From the NCBI GenBank assembly GCA_902789415.1, contig CADAOD010000002.1, positions 1 to 64,000 on the forward strand: DNA of 64,000 bases, written 5' to 3'. The stretch is from an uncultured Prevotellaceae bacterium (lineage in GTDB: Bacteria > Bacteroidota > Bacteroidia > Bacteroidales > Bacteroidaceae). This document shows positions 27,682-36,002 of this stretch, one piece after another. The position numbers and the translations under genes were made by a program. Positions within the stretch are counted from its first letter, which is position 1, and every line of letters begins with the position of its first letter. The notes under the pieces were generated by a model. That model had not been told where the DNA came from, did no database searches, and saw nothing but the letters and a program-made list of their open reading frames with translations.

Positions 27682-29829
27682 TTATTCTATAGAATATCCA
27701 ACTCTGACAAACACTGGGATATAGGCCTTAGTTACTGGCGTTTCAACATACTGTCCGCCATCGTAGTATTTTCCTGTATGATAGTCGGTCCAACCGCCAG
27801 GATGCTTGGGCAGATAGGTGCGCCATGTGGTCACACCTGGCTCGGTAACTGGACTGATGAGCAGTGCCGGACCGAACATATATTCATACTTTTGCTTCAG
27901 AGCCTCGGCATCATGCGCGAAGTCAAACACCAATGGGCGCATCAGTGTACTACCCTGTTCAGAGACAGCCTTGGCGCAACGCTTGATATAAGGCAGAAGC
28001 TGATAGCGCTCTTTCAGACAGTTGGCAATGATTGTCTGCGCCTCCTGACCATAGTTCCAGGGTTCGGTATTACTCATATAACCGTGCACACGCATCAGTG
28101 GCAGATAAACAGCGGTCTCTATCCAGCGTAGCATACGCTCGATATAGGCACTGTCGGTATATTGATTCTGCGGACGGAAGAAGCCGCCGGCATCGTAGGT
28201 CCACCAGGGGATACCAGCAGCCTGCATGCCAAGACCTGCTGTAATCTGGCGGCGGAAAGTCTCCCAATCGTTACCCACATCACCACTCCACATGGCCGAG
28301 CCATAGCGCTGGATACCAGCAAAACCGCAACGGGTGAGTATCATCGGTTCCTTACCAGCTGCCACAAGACCTTCATACACCGTCTTGTTCACCAGTAGCG
28401 GATAGACATTACGCACCTGTTCGCCACGCCATCGCCCGTTGTTCACCTTACGGCCCAACAGGTCGTCGTTCTCAGGTTCGGTAGCATCCTGCCACCAGGC
28501 ATCGATACCCAAAGGCAACAGGCGCTCTTTGAAGTTCTTCCAATAGGCAGCGGCAGCCTCAGGATAAAAAAAGTCAATCCAATCAGTTTCAGGGATATAA
28601 TAGTTGGCGGCTAGCATCTGCTGACCCACTTCAGAGTTCTTGTCGATCTTCGACCATACACTCAGCATCAGTTTCATACCCATCTGGTGCAGACTGTCGG
28701 TCAGCGCCTTGGGATCGGGATAGAACGCCTCATCGAAACGCATCGAGTTCCAACCGTATTTGCCCCAATACTGCCAGTCCTGAACCAGCATACTCACGGG
28801 CAGGTTCTCGCTACGGAAGCGGTTGGCAGTCTGCAGAATCTCATCCGACGAGTGGAAACGCTCGCGACAGTGGATATACCCCAAAGCCCACTCTGGCATC
28901 TGAGGGCACTCACCGGTCAGCTCGCGATAGGTCGCAATAATCTCATCAGGAGAACCCACAAACACCGTATAGTCAACACCATCGGCTACTGGCGAACGGA
29001 ACACGGTCTCGTTTTTCACCTTATTATAATATAATATAGGTTGATCGTCCTTGGTCAGTTCGGCAGACAGCTGATGCTTTCCTTTCGAAAGCTGAACAAT
29101 CGTCGAGGCCGTGGGGGGCAACCAGAGGTTCTGCATCTCAATCACTGGCTTACCATCAATCAGCAGGTTATGGCGGCGCGCCATCTTCTGCCCCACATCG
29201 AGCAGCAGCGCATAATCGCCGGTTTCATCGATATCAATCGTGGCCTCGAAGATATGACGTTCGCGTACCTCACGCTTGCCACCTTCGGTAGAGGTAACAT
29301 CCACCACCTCACGCTCACCGGCTCCTGCACGCTTCGTTAGTTTCACACTGTGGCTGCATGGGTTAAAGTCGGTCAAACCATAGTTGTTCCACAACACGCC
29401 ATAGCCCTTACTCGAAATCAGCATGGGGATACTGATCTGGGTGTTTACCTGCGTGAGTCGGCGCGACAGTCCACGCACATTGCTGTAGCCATCCTGGAAC
29501 TGTCCCAGACCGAAGAGATATTCATCCTTAGGCGAGACGAAAGTCAGTGTAGCCTCGCTACCAACCAACTGATGGTCAGTGGCTTTAAATACAGCCTTAC
29601 CTGTATTATCTTTCACCGTCAAGGTGCGACCATCCACCTCGGCGGTAATATCAGCTTGTTTCAGTTCATCGTGACTCACATACAACCAGTCGGGCAAATC
29701 ACTCTTCGTAGCCTGATGGGCATATCTCACTCTCACGGCATTCTTAGCCACATAAGTTACCGAAAGGTTCTGCGCAGCGGCAACCATTGCCACCACGCAG
29801 AACAGAATAGTTGATATTAGTTTCTTCAT
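27682..29829 (-). CDS. GH31 alpha-xylosidase-like enzyme, exported
   Basis: A 715-residue exported glycosidase (signal peptide 1-19). It has an N-terminal beta-sandwich (about 20-180), a PA14-like insertion (about 185-300; VRERHIFEATIDIDETGDYALLLDVG and the LLIDGKPV stretch), and a TIM barrel (about 320-620) with nucleophile Asp448 in AWWQDATEPE and acid/base Asp517 in WSGDVGNDWETF, followed by C-terminal sheets. GH31 enzymes with a PA14 insert are typically alpha-xylosidases. Alpha-linked xylose occurs in xyloglucan and in complex glucuronoarabinoxylans, and B. ovatus xylan loci include a GH31 enzyme, so xylan decoration is the probable target. It lies 9 bp after GH43 in the same operon. Confidence 0.87.
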   Translation of the reverse strand: MKKLISTILFCVVAMVAAAQNLSVTYVAKNAVRVRYAHQATKSDLPDWLYVSHDELKQADITAEVDGRTLTVKDNTGKAVFKATDHQLVGSEATLTFVSPKDEYLFGLGQFQDGYSNVRGLSRRLTQVNTQISIPMLISSKGYGVLWNNYGLTDFNPCSHSVKLTKRAGAGEREVVDVTSTEGGKREVRERHIFEATIDIDETGDYALLLDVGQKMARRHNLLIDGKPVIEMQNLWLPPTASTIVQLSKGKHQLSAELTKDDQPILYYNKVKNETVFRSPVADGVDYTVFVGSPDEIIATYRELTGECPQMPEWALGYIHCRERFHSSDEILQTANRFRSENLPVSMLVQDWQYWGKYGWNSMRFDEAFYPDPKALTDSLHQMGMKLMLSVWSKIDKNSEVGQQMLAANYYIPETDWIDFFYPEAAAAYWKNFKERLLPLGIDAWWQDATEPENDDLLGRKVNNGRWRGEQVRNVYPLLVNKTVYEGLVAAGKEPMILTRCGFAGIQRYGSAMWSGDVGNDWETFRRQITAGLGMQAAGIPWWTYDAGGFFRPQNQYTDSAYIERMLRWIETAVYLPLMRVHGYMSNTEPWNYGQEAQTIIANCLKERYQLLPYIKRCAKAVSEQGSTLMRPLVFDFAHDAEALKQKYEYMFGPALLISPVTEPGVTTWRTYLPKHPGGWTDYHTGKYYDGGQYVETPVTKAYIPVFVRVGYSIE

Positions 29830-29838
29830 TATCGTTAT

Positions 29839-32628
29839 TTATTTTTTAAACTGCCACCAATCCAGACGAACATCACCTGATGCTTTGTCGAAACATATAT
29901 AAAGATCATGCACACCAGCAGCATTCTTCACTTTGCCACCGAATGAGCGATATTTCTCAACGCCACCGGTCTTACCGATGGTGACGGTACCTACCACGGG
30001 ACCGTCGGCACTGTCTAATCGCAGACTAATGGTACAACCACCAGTTGCGGCAGCAGTAATATTAAACTGCTTGGCACCCTTACCGAAGTCAACACCACGC
30101 AGTTTGATATACTCGCCATCATTGACATCAAAGATATACATATTCTTCTTTCCCGTTGAGGTAGGCATATCTGCTACCACACCGGTATTCTCGATACCCA
30201 TCTTGGCACTCTTCAGTCCGAAGCCCCAAGCCATGGTCTCAGCCTCTACACGCTGGTAGGGGTTCAGCCAGTGCAACTGTTTCATGGGCTGCTGGTCCAA
30301 CCAATAAGGAATCTCTTGGATGGTACCGTCGGCATTGTAGGTAATCTCCTGAGCCGACACACTGCGACGCTCATGGTGCACAAAAGTCTCCAGATGCATC
30401 AGGTCGTAGTTCTGACCGAACACGTAAGAGTGTCCTTTAAAATCCACGATACCAGGATGGTTACCACGGTCGCGCTGGGTGGGTTTCATAATATAGCCTT
30501 TCCATTCCCAAGGTCCGGTGGGACTATCACTCATGGCATACCCTAAAGCCTCAGGACAGCAGGTAGAAGCAAAGCCCAGGTAGTAATGACCATTGCGCTT
30601 ATAGAACCAAGGTCCCTCCTGATAGTTAGGAATATGTGGCAACTTGGTGACACCACTGGTCAGCGATGTCATATCCTCGCCTAACTTAGCCCAGAAGGTA
30701 TGTGGGTTTCCCCAGTACATATAAGCCTGACCATCATCGTCGGTATAAACCGATGGATCGATATCATACCAGTTACTCTGATCCCAAACCAATGGTTTGC
30801 CGAGTGGGTCTTTGAATGGTCCGTAAGGCGAATCGGCCACCAGCACACCAATGCCATGACCATGCAGAGGGGCATACAGGTAATACTTACCGTTACGCTC
30901 TACGGTCTGGATAGCCCAGGCACCATTCTCACGACCGCGCCAGGCGAAGTCCTTCAACGAAGCCACTGCACCATGTTCGGTCCAGTTCACCATATCAGTA
31001 GTGCTCCACAACAGCCAGTCGTACATAAAGAAACCAGCTGAACTCTTCTCGTTAACATCGGGGATGTCCTCTGGCGAAGCATCATGCGAGGTATAGAGGA
31101 ACAGGGTGTCGCCGACTACCAATGGTGAAGGATCGGCCGTGTACTTAGTTTGAAACAAAGGCATGTTCACCTGCTCCAATCCACGCATCTCCCACCAATC
31201 AAAGTTAAACAGTTTTGGCCCCTTACGACCTTTAAATACCAAATAAACATCTGCTGTAGCAGGCAGGTTCAAACCCAAAATGGTTCGGGTCGACGCATCG
31301 ATATCAGTGATGGTTGAATAATCCAAATCGATGGTTATGGTCTGCCATTTCTCCCAACCACCAGTAGCAGGCACATTCAAGGTGCCCAGACATTTGCCAC
31401 CGATACTGTCGAGATGAATCTCAATTCTGCCACCACGCAAACCACTGGCCACACGGGCTGTGAACGTACGTGGATACTTATTAGCAAAGGCTACGTTCTG
31501 CAGTTTGATATAATCACCGTTATGAATGTCACTTACATATACGCCCACTTCGTCGTTCTGCTCGGTTTTAACACCTTTCGAGAAAGCCATGGTCTCGGCC
31601 TCTACTCTGCGATAAGGATTAAACACGCTTATGGGCTTCACACCTGCATCGGTAGGCATAATCTTTGGGAAACTGCCATCGGCATTGTACTTAAACTCCT
31701 CAACAGCAACACTACGACCAAAGCCACCACCATTTGGCAGTTTACCTGTATGGTAGAAGAAATAGCTATGACCTTTATAATCGGCCACACCACAGTGGTT
31801 AGTAAACGAGTTGGTATCACACAACGGCATAATCTCGCCAGCATACTTCCAGGGACCTGTTGGCGATGGTGCCGTACTATACGAGATATGCTCGGGCACA
31901 CCACCAGCAGCATAGAGCAACTGATAGGCCTTTGAACTATCAACTTTAAACTGTGAACTGTCCACTTTCCTGAGCCATGGCCCCTCTACGTACGAGTCCT
32001 TATAGGTTTTGCCCTTCTCACGCTCCTTCATCATCGGACCGCCAAAAGCCTCTTCGGTCATGGGCAGCTTGCCCAGCTCACCCTCATACGATATCATGTC
32101 GCGGTTCAGCTTCAGGTAATACACCTGGGGGTTACCCCACATCAGCCAAGCCTGATCGTCATCATCAATAAACACGGTGGGGTCGATATGGTCCCACGAA
32201 CCATTCTCAAAGAGCGGCTTACCGATAGCATCCTTGAAAGGTCCTGTAGGCGAATCGCTCACAGCCACACCGATGGCCATTCCCCCCGACAGCTTAGAGT
32301 GGGCACAGATATACCAGTAGAACTTACCATCACGCTCGATGGTCTGCGAGGCCCAGGCCCTATCGTCGGCCCACGAAAAACTCTCCAAGGCCAAGGGCGA
32401 ACCATGGTCCTGCCAGTTCACCATATCCTGCGTAGAATAGACACGCCACTCCTGCATCCAGAAGAAATCTGCACCATCTTCGTCATGGCCGGTATAAACA
32501 TACATTGTTCCGTTATGTACCATCGGTGCTGGATCGCTGGTACACCATGTCTGTACGAAAGGGTTCTGCGCCTTCGTACCTATTGCAAACAGCATCGCTG
32601 CTGCTATAGCAGTTGATTTTTTAAACAT
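29839..32628 (-). CDS. Double GH43 enzyme (GH43-CBM6-GH43-CBM6), exported
   Basis: A 929-residue exported protein with two similar halves. GH43 module 1 (about 22-330) has SDPAPMVHNG (base Asp), HIDPTVFIDDDDQAW (pKa Asp) and YVEGPW (acid Glu); CBM6 follows (about 340-480, VEAETMAFSKGV). Module 2 (490-790) has TADPSPLVVG, DIDPSVYTDDDGQAY and YQEGPW, and a second CBM6 runs 795-929 (VEAETMAWGFGL, LDWWQF end). Both active sites look intact. The family covers beta-xylosidase and alpha-L-arabinofuranosidase activities; a dual enzyme on arabinoxylan is likely. Module 1 carries an unusual insertion KVDSSQFKVDSSK right after the catalytic EGPW. It is first gene of the GH43-GH31-CE1-CE15 operon, with its own -7 box. 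Confidence 0.88.
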   Translation of the reverse strand: MFKKSTAIAAAMLFAIGTKAQNPFVQTWCTSDPAPMVHNGTMYVYTGHDEDGADFFWMQEWRVYSTQDMVNWQDHGSPLALESFSWADDRAWASQTIERDGKFYWYICAHSKLSGGMAIGVAVSDSPTGPFKDAIGKPLFENGSWDHIDPTVFIDDDDQAWLMWGNPQVYYLKLNRDMISYEGELGKLPMTEEAFGGPMMKEREKGKTYKDSYVEGPWLRKVDSSQFKVDSSKAYQLLYAAGGVPEHISYSTAPSPTGPWKYAGEIMPLCDTNSFTNHCGVADYKGHSYFFYHTGKLPNGGGFGRSVAVEEFKYNADGSFPKIMPTDAGVKPISVFNPYRRVEAETMAFSKGVKTEQNDEVGVYVSDIHNGDYIKLQNVAFANKYPRTFTARVASGLRGGRIEIHLDSIGGKCLGTLNVPATGGWEKWQTITIDLDYSTITDIDASTRTILGLNLPATADVYLVFKGRKGPKLFNFDWWEMRGLEQVNMPLFQTKYTADPSPLVVGDTLFLYTSHDASPEDIPDVNEKSSAGFFMYDWLLWSTTDMVNWTEHGAVASLKDFAWRGRENGAWAIQTVERNGKYYLYAPLHGHGIGVLVADSPYGPFKDPLGKPLVWDQSNWYDIDPSVYTDDDGQAYMYWGNPHTFWAKLGEDMTSLTSGVTKLPHIPNYQEGPWFYKRNGHYYLGFASTCCPEALGYAMSDSPTGPWEWKGYIMKPTQRDRGNHPGIVDFKGHSYVFGQNYDLMHLETFVHHERRSVSAQEITYNADGTIQEIPYWLDQQPMKQLHWLNPYQRVEAETMAWGFGLKSAKMGIENTGVVADMPTSTGKKNMYIFDVNDGEYIKLRGVDFGKGAKQFNITAAATGGCTISLRLDSADGPVVGTVTIGKTGGVEKYRSFGGKVKNAAGVHDLYICFDKASGDVRLDWWQFKK
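31930..31968 (-). repeat. Microrepeat inserted in frame within GH43 module 1
   Basis: 39 bp read on the coding strand as AAAGTGGACAGTTCACAG then TTTAAAGTTGATAGTTCA, two copies of a unit resembling AAAGTkGAyAGTTCA. It encodes KVDSSQFKVDSSK. The matching place in module 2 has a short RNGHYY loop. AGTTTAAAGTT-like strings are usually intergenic in these genomes. Confidence 0.6.
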
Positions 32629-32659
32629 TCTATCTATGTCGTTTATTAGTTTACCGCTG

Positions 32660-32667
32660 CAAAGGTA
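32660..32667 (-). promoter_or_regulatory. -7 box of the GH43-GH31-CE1-CE15 operon
   Basis: TACCTTTG followed by C on the minus strand, 31 bp before the GH43 ATG. No TTTG at -33, in line with activator dependence. Confidence 0.6.
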
Positions 32668-32728
32668 GCGTAAAATAATGACATTCGATTTTCTATATGT
32701 ATCATTTACTTTGCAAAACGTAACACAT

Positions 32729-32759
32729 ATAAAAAGTCCGGACTTTCACAAGCCCGGAC
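32729..32759 (-). terminator. Terminator of the xus operon
   Basis: Minus-strand stem GTCCGG/CCGGAC (32736-32759) followed by TTTTT (32731-32735). An extra hairpin lies at 32815-32842 (AGGGAG/CTCCCT), nearer the xyn10C stop, with a T-run only on the plus side; it may protect the 3' end. Confidence 0.75.
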
Positions 32760-32850
32760 CCCTAAAACAATGTAAAGTTCTAAAATTGTCTGCAAAAAGC
32801 AGGCAACGGTTTAAAGCCAGGGAGCGAACTAACTCCCTAGCTTTTTTATA

Positions 32851-34959
32851 TTACTTTCCGCTCAGTCCGTCGGCAATACCGGCGTAAACATGTTTGCGGT
32901 AGTAGTTCTGATCCCAGATACCAACAGGCTCACCTGCACGCCAGCCACTTCCAGCTGGAGCATCGGTAGGACACCACAAAGTGATACCCCACTGCTGAGC
33001 TGCAGGAACTTTAGCCATATAAGTTTCGATAATCCACTTATAGAAGTCGGCCATCTGATGATGCATTTCTTCTGTCATGTCAGCAGTCTTAACAGCATTA
33101 CCGTCAGCATCAACATAACCCATATCGAGCTCAGAAACACGAACCAGCTTACCAGTAGCGGCCATCATCTCGAACGACTTCTCAATCAGAGCCTTTCTCT
33201 TAGCCTGCTCATCAGCATTTCCGTAGCATGAGAGGTGCATCTGAGAACCGATACCATCGATCTTAGTAACACCATCCTCTTCCCACTTCTTGATCCAGCT
33301 GATAAGAGATTCGAGCTTAGTATTGCCCTTAGCATCCCAGTCGTACTCAAGGTTATAGTCATTAACGAAGAGTTTCAGGTCGTTGCCACCGTACTGGCGA
33401 GCCAGCTTAACGACTGTACGAACGTAGTCGAGATCGCCGAGGTAGTCCTGCCAGAAGAAGTTCTCCTTGTCACCTTCCTGACCATGCTGCAACTGACCAT
33501 TAGCTCCGATAGGCTCGTTAACAACGTCCCATGCCTTAACAAGCATATTACCATCGTCATCTTTACAAGCATCCATAATACCGTTAATCCACTTATCCAT
33601 AGCGTAGATCAGTGTATCCTTCTTCTCCTGATCTGTCAAAGGAATAGCGTTAAGCTTCAAAACCTTGCAAACAGTTACTGAATAGAGATCCAATGTTGCA
33701 TCAGCAGTCTGAGGTTTCAGAATACAATCATAGTTTCCACCAACAATAGCAGGGAATTTCAGTTTGTATGTCTGACGACCAGCCTCAACAGGTACTGCTG
33801 CGGTTATGTTCTGAGCATCGCCGCCCCAACCATTCTGCATAGTGAACTGTACGCCACTTGCCTCCTTATCTGCCTGCAGATCGAGATATACAACATAATC
33901 ACCCTCTGTCAGTGGATTCTCACCACCAGGGAAGCAGAAGAACTGACTCCAATTGCCACTAGGTACAAAGTGGATTGCACCATTAACAACGGGAGGTTCG
34001 CAACCCATTGCATAGAATGGGAAAGGACCGTCGGTATATGTCTTCACATTAACCTCCTGCTCAACCTCAACAGCAGGGTTTTCAAGTTTGTAGAACTCAA
34101 TCTTAGCCACATCGAGAGTTACGTCAGCAGTCTGAGGCTTCAGGATACAATCGTAGTTTCCGCCAACAATAGCGGGATAATTAAGTTCATAAACCTGCTT
34201 TCCGGCCTTCACAGGAACACTAACAGTCATGTTCTGGGCATCTCCGCCCCAACCATTCTGAACTGTCAGCTGAACACCATCAGCATCCTTATCGGCAGTC
34301 ATGTAAAGACGTACCAAGTAATCACCCTCTGCCAGTGTATTCTCACCACCAGGGAAGATAAAGAACTGGTTCCAGCCACCATTTGGTACATAATGCAGAG
34401 CACCATTTACGATAGGAGGTTCACAGCCCATTGCATAATGTGGGAAAGGACCATCAGGTGTATTCTCATAACTCTTGGTGTTGATCAGTTTCTCCAGTTT
34501 GGCATTAGGATCAACATCAAGTTCCTTATCCTTTAGCAGAGAGTTAAGCCACTTAACAGGCTGCTGAGCATGCCATGCCAAAGTATGTCCGTAAACATTA
34601 ACACCAGCATTGACAGCCTCATTTACATAACTCTCAACAGTACCGAAGTTCAAGTTACCATTATCGTCTACACACGAAGCCATCTTCATGGCGTTGCCAG
34701 CAACAGTTTCGTTAAAGTTTACGTTAGTGATAACGTAGGCTGCACCCTGATTGGCATATTCAGCAGCATCGGTACCAACGCCCAAATGGAAGTTCGGATC
34801 AGCCACATATTCCTTCAAGGCCTTGTAGTCGTTAAGATATGCATATTCTGTAGTCTTTGCAGGACGATCTACATTGTAGTTGCGATCGAACTCATCTGCA
34901 CACGAAGCCATAAACATGGCTCCGAGTGCTAAAATGATATATTGCTTTTTCATTTTCAT
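32851..34959 (-). CDS. xyn10C: GH10 endo-xylanase lipoprotein with two inserted CBMs
   Basis: A 702-residue surface lipoprotein (lipobox FMASC near residue 20). The GH10 barrel is split: N-terminal part about 35-155 (NFHLGVGTDAAEY, GHTLAWHAQQP), two tandem CBM4/22-like modules (about 169-292 and 310-433), then the rest of the barrel. The acid/base is Glu482 in KAWDVVNEP and the nucleophile Glu610 in RVSELDMGY; both present. GH10 lipoproteins with CBMs between strand 3 and helix 3 are the hallmark of Bacteroidota xylan systems (P. bryantii Xyn10C, B. ovatus homologue), where they cut xylan at the cell surface for SusC/D import. Gap to xusE is 13 bp; last gene of the xus operon. Confidence 0.94.
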   Translation of the reverse strand: MKMKKQYIILALGAMFMASCADEFDRNYNVDRPAKTTEYAYLNDYKALKEYVADPNFHLGVGTDAAEYANQGAAYVITNVNFNETVAGNAMKMASCVDDNGNLNFGTVESYVNEAVNAGVNVYGHTLAWHAQQPVKWLNSLLKDKELDVDPNAKLEKLINTKSYENTPDGPFPHYAMGCEPPIVNGALHYVPNGGWNQFFIFPGGENTLAEGDYLVRLYMTADKDADGVQLTVQNGWGGDAQNMTVSVPVKAGKQVYELNYPAIVGGNYDCILKPQTADVTLDVAKIEFYKLENPAVEVEQEVNVKTYTDGPFPFYAMGCEPPVVNGAIHFVPSGNWSQFFCFPGGENPLTEGDYVVYLDLQADKEASGVQFTMQNGWGGDAQNITAAVPVEAGRQTYKLKFPAIVGGNYDCILKPQTADATLDLYSVTVCKVLKLNAIPLTDQEKKDTLIYAMDKWINGIMDACKDDDGNMLVKAWDVVNEPIGANGQLQHGQEGDKENFFWQDYLGDLDYVRTVVKLARQYGGNDLKLFVNDYNLEYDWDAKGNTKLESLISWIKKWEEDGVTKIDGIGSQMHLSCYGNADEQAKRKALIEKSFEMMAATGKLVRVSELDMGYVDADGNAVKTADMTEEMHHQMADFYKWIIETYMAKVPAAQQWGITLWCPTDAPAGSGWRAGEPVGIWDQNYYRKHVYAGIADGLSGK
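33658..34455 (-). repeat. Tandem duplication of the CBM module in xyn10C
   Basis: Two in-frame units (34086-34455 and 33658-34032), both running from DGPFP.YAMGCEPP to ILKPQTAD.TLD with near-identical protein and clearly similar DNA, including NYDCILKPQTAD in both. Confidence 0.8.
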
Positions 34960-34972
34960 TACTTTTTAAGCA

Positions 34973-35968
34973 TTACTTTACATATACTGGTGTGAACTCG
35001 TCAACGGGCTTAACACCACTACGCTGCCAAACCAGCTTCTCATGCTTTGAGAACTTGTGACCGCCACCGAAGTCAACAGCATAGTTCAACTCCATGCCAT
35101 CACGATCTCTGTCACCCCAAGCCTTCTTCTCAGAGTCATCACCCCATGAACCATTACCAGTTGCAGTTACGCCATCGGTAAGTGAGGTAATTGTACAGTT
35201 CTCGCCATTAAAAGACAACTTCAAATCTACAGTATAGATCTTATCGCCATCCTGGAAAGAAACGGTATACTTACTATCGTTAAGCGACAAAGTCTTAATC
35301 TCAACAGTAGAAGCCTTCTCAATGTTCTCTGTAGAGGTAGTACCATTGGTAAGCCACCAGCCAGAGTACTTATTTTGGAACTTCACACAATAGAGCACAT
35401 AGTCCATTGGCTTGATGTCCCAAGCCGAACTATTGGTGCGAGGACCAGTCTCACCCTCGTTCAGAGTTCCGGTAAGAATTTTGCCGAAGCCTTTCTGACC
35501 AGTCATTACGAGAGGAATAACATAGGTACGGGTAACTGCATCAGGATCATTGAAGAAAGCATCGGTGAGCTGAACAGTTGTAGCACCGTTGAAGGTTCCA
35601 TTGAAGTCGAGTGACGTTGTCGACAATGTGTAATAACTGCTTGGCATAACCTTAACAGGTGTCACACCATCGTCAAAGTACAGATTATTGCAGAGTGTTT
35701 CATCAACAGCAACCTGAACACTACCATTTGAACCATTGTATGAACCACCGAAGGTAGCCATAATCTGACACTGATGATTATGATCATTGGTCAGATCAAC
35801 TGAAGGTTCATCATCTCCCAGTACGATAGTACGAGTGGGGTACTGATATGGAAAATAGACTGTTGTTCCTTCCTCGTAGTCGGGGAATGTTTTGTCACCA
35901 CTCTCGCAGCTCCAAAGACCGCAAACAAGTCCGATTCCACAGATGAACTTTAAAATATTACGTTTCAT
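34973..35968 (-). CDS. xusE: Surface glycan-binding lipoprotein (DUF1735-type N terminus)
   Basis: A 331-residue lipoprotein (lipobox LWSC, about residue 20). The N-terminal domain (about 28-160) shows TVYFPYQYPTRTIVLGDD, typical of DUF1735 domains in SusD-neighbour proteins; the C-terminal part (175-331) is beta-rich with SGWWLTNG, like DUF5627-type proteins, and ends in W-rich binding-like motifs. By position (after the second SusD, before GH10) it equals XusE of P. bryantii, a cell-surface xylan-binding protein of unknown structure class. Its signal peptide closely resembles that of the neighbouring SusD (MK.NILKFICG), suggesting local copying. Gap to xusD 34 bp. Confidence 0.8.
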   Translation of the reverse strand: MKRNILKFICGIGLVCGLWSCESGDKTFPDYEEGTTVYFPYQYPTRTIVLGDDEPSVDLTNDHNHQCQIMATFGGSYNGSNGSVQVAVDETLCNNLYFDDGVTPVKVMPSSYYTLSTTSLDFNGTFNGATTVQLTDAFFNDPDAVTRTYVIPLVMTGQKGFGKILTGTLNEGETGPRTNSSAWDIKPMDYVLYCVKFQNKYSGWWLTNGTTSTENIEKASTVEIKTLSLNDSKYTVSFQDGDKIYTVDLKLSFNGENCTITSLTDGVTATGNGSWGDDSEKKAWGDRDRDGMELNYAVDFGGGHKFSKHEKLVWQRSGVKPVDEFTPVYVK

Positions 35969-36002
35969 AATCTCTTTTTCTTTTTAGTTTTACATTGTTT
36001 TT

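Noticed and set aside
32815..32842. Hairpin with T-run on the plus strand after xyn10C
   Set aside because: Not called as a terminator because no plus-strand gene leads into it; on the minus strand the T-run is weak.
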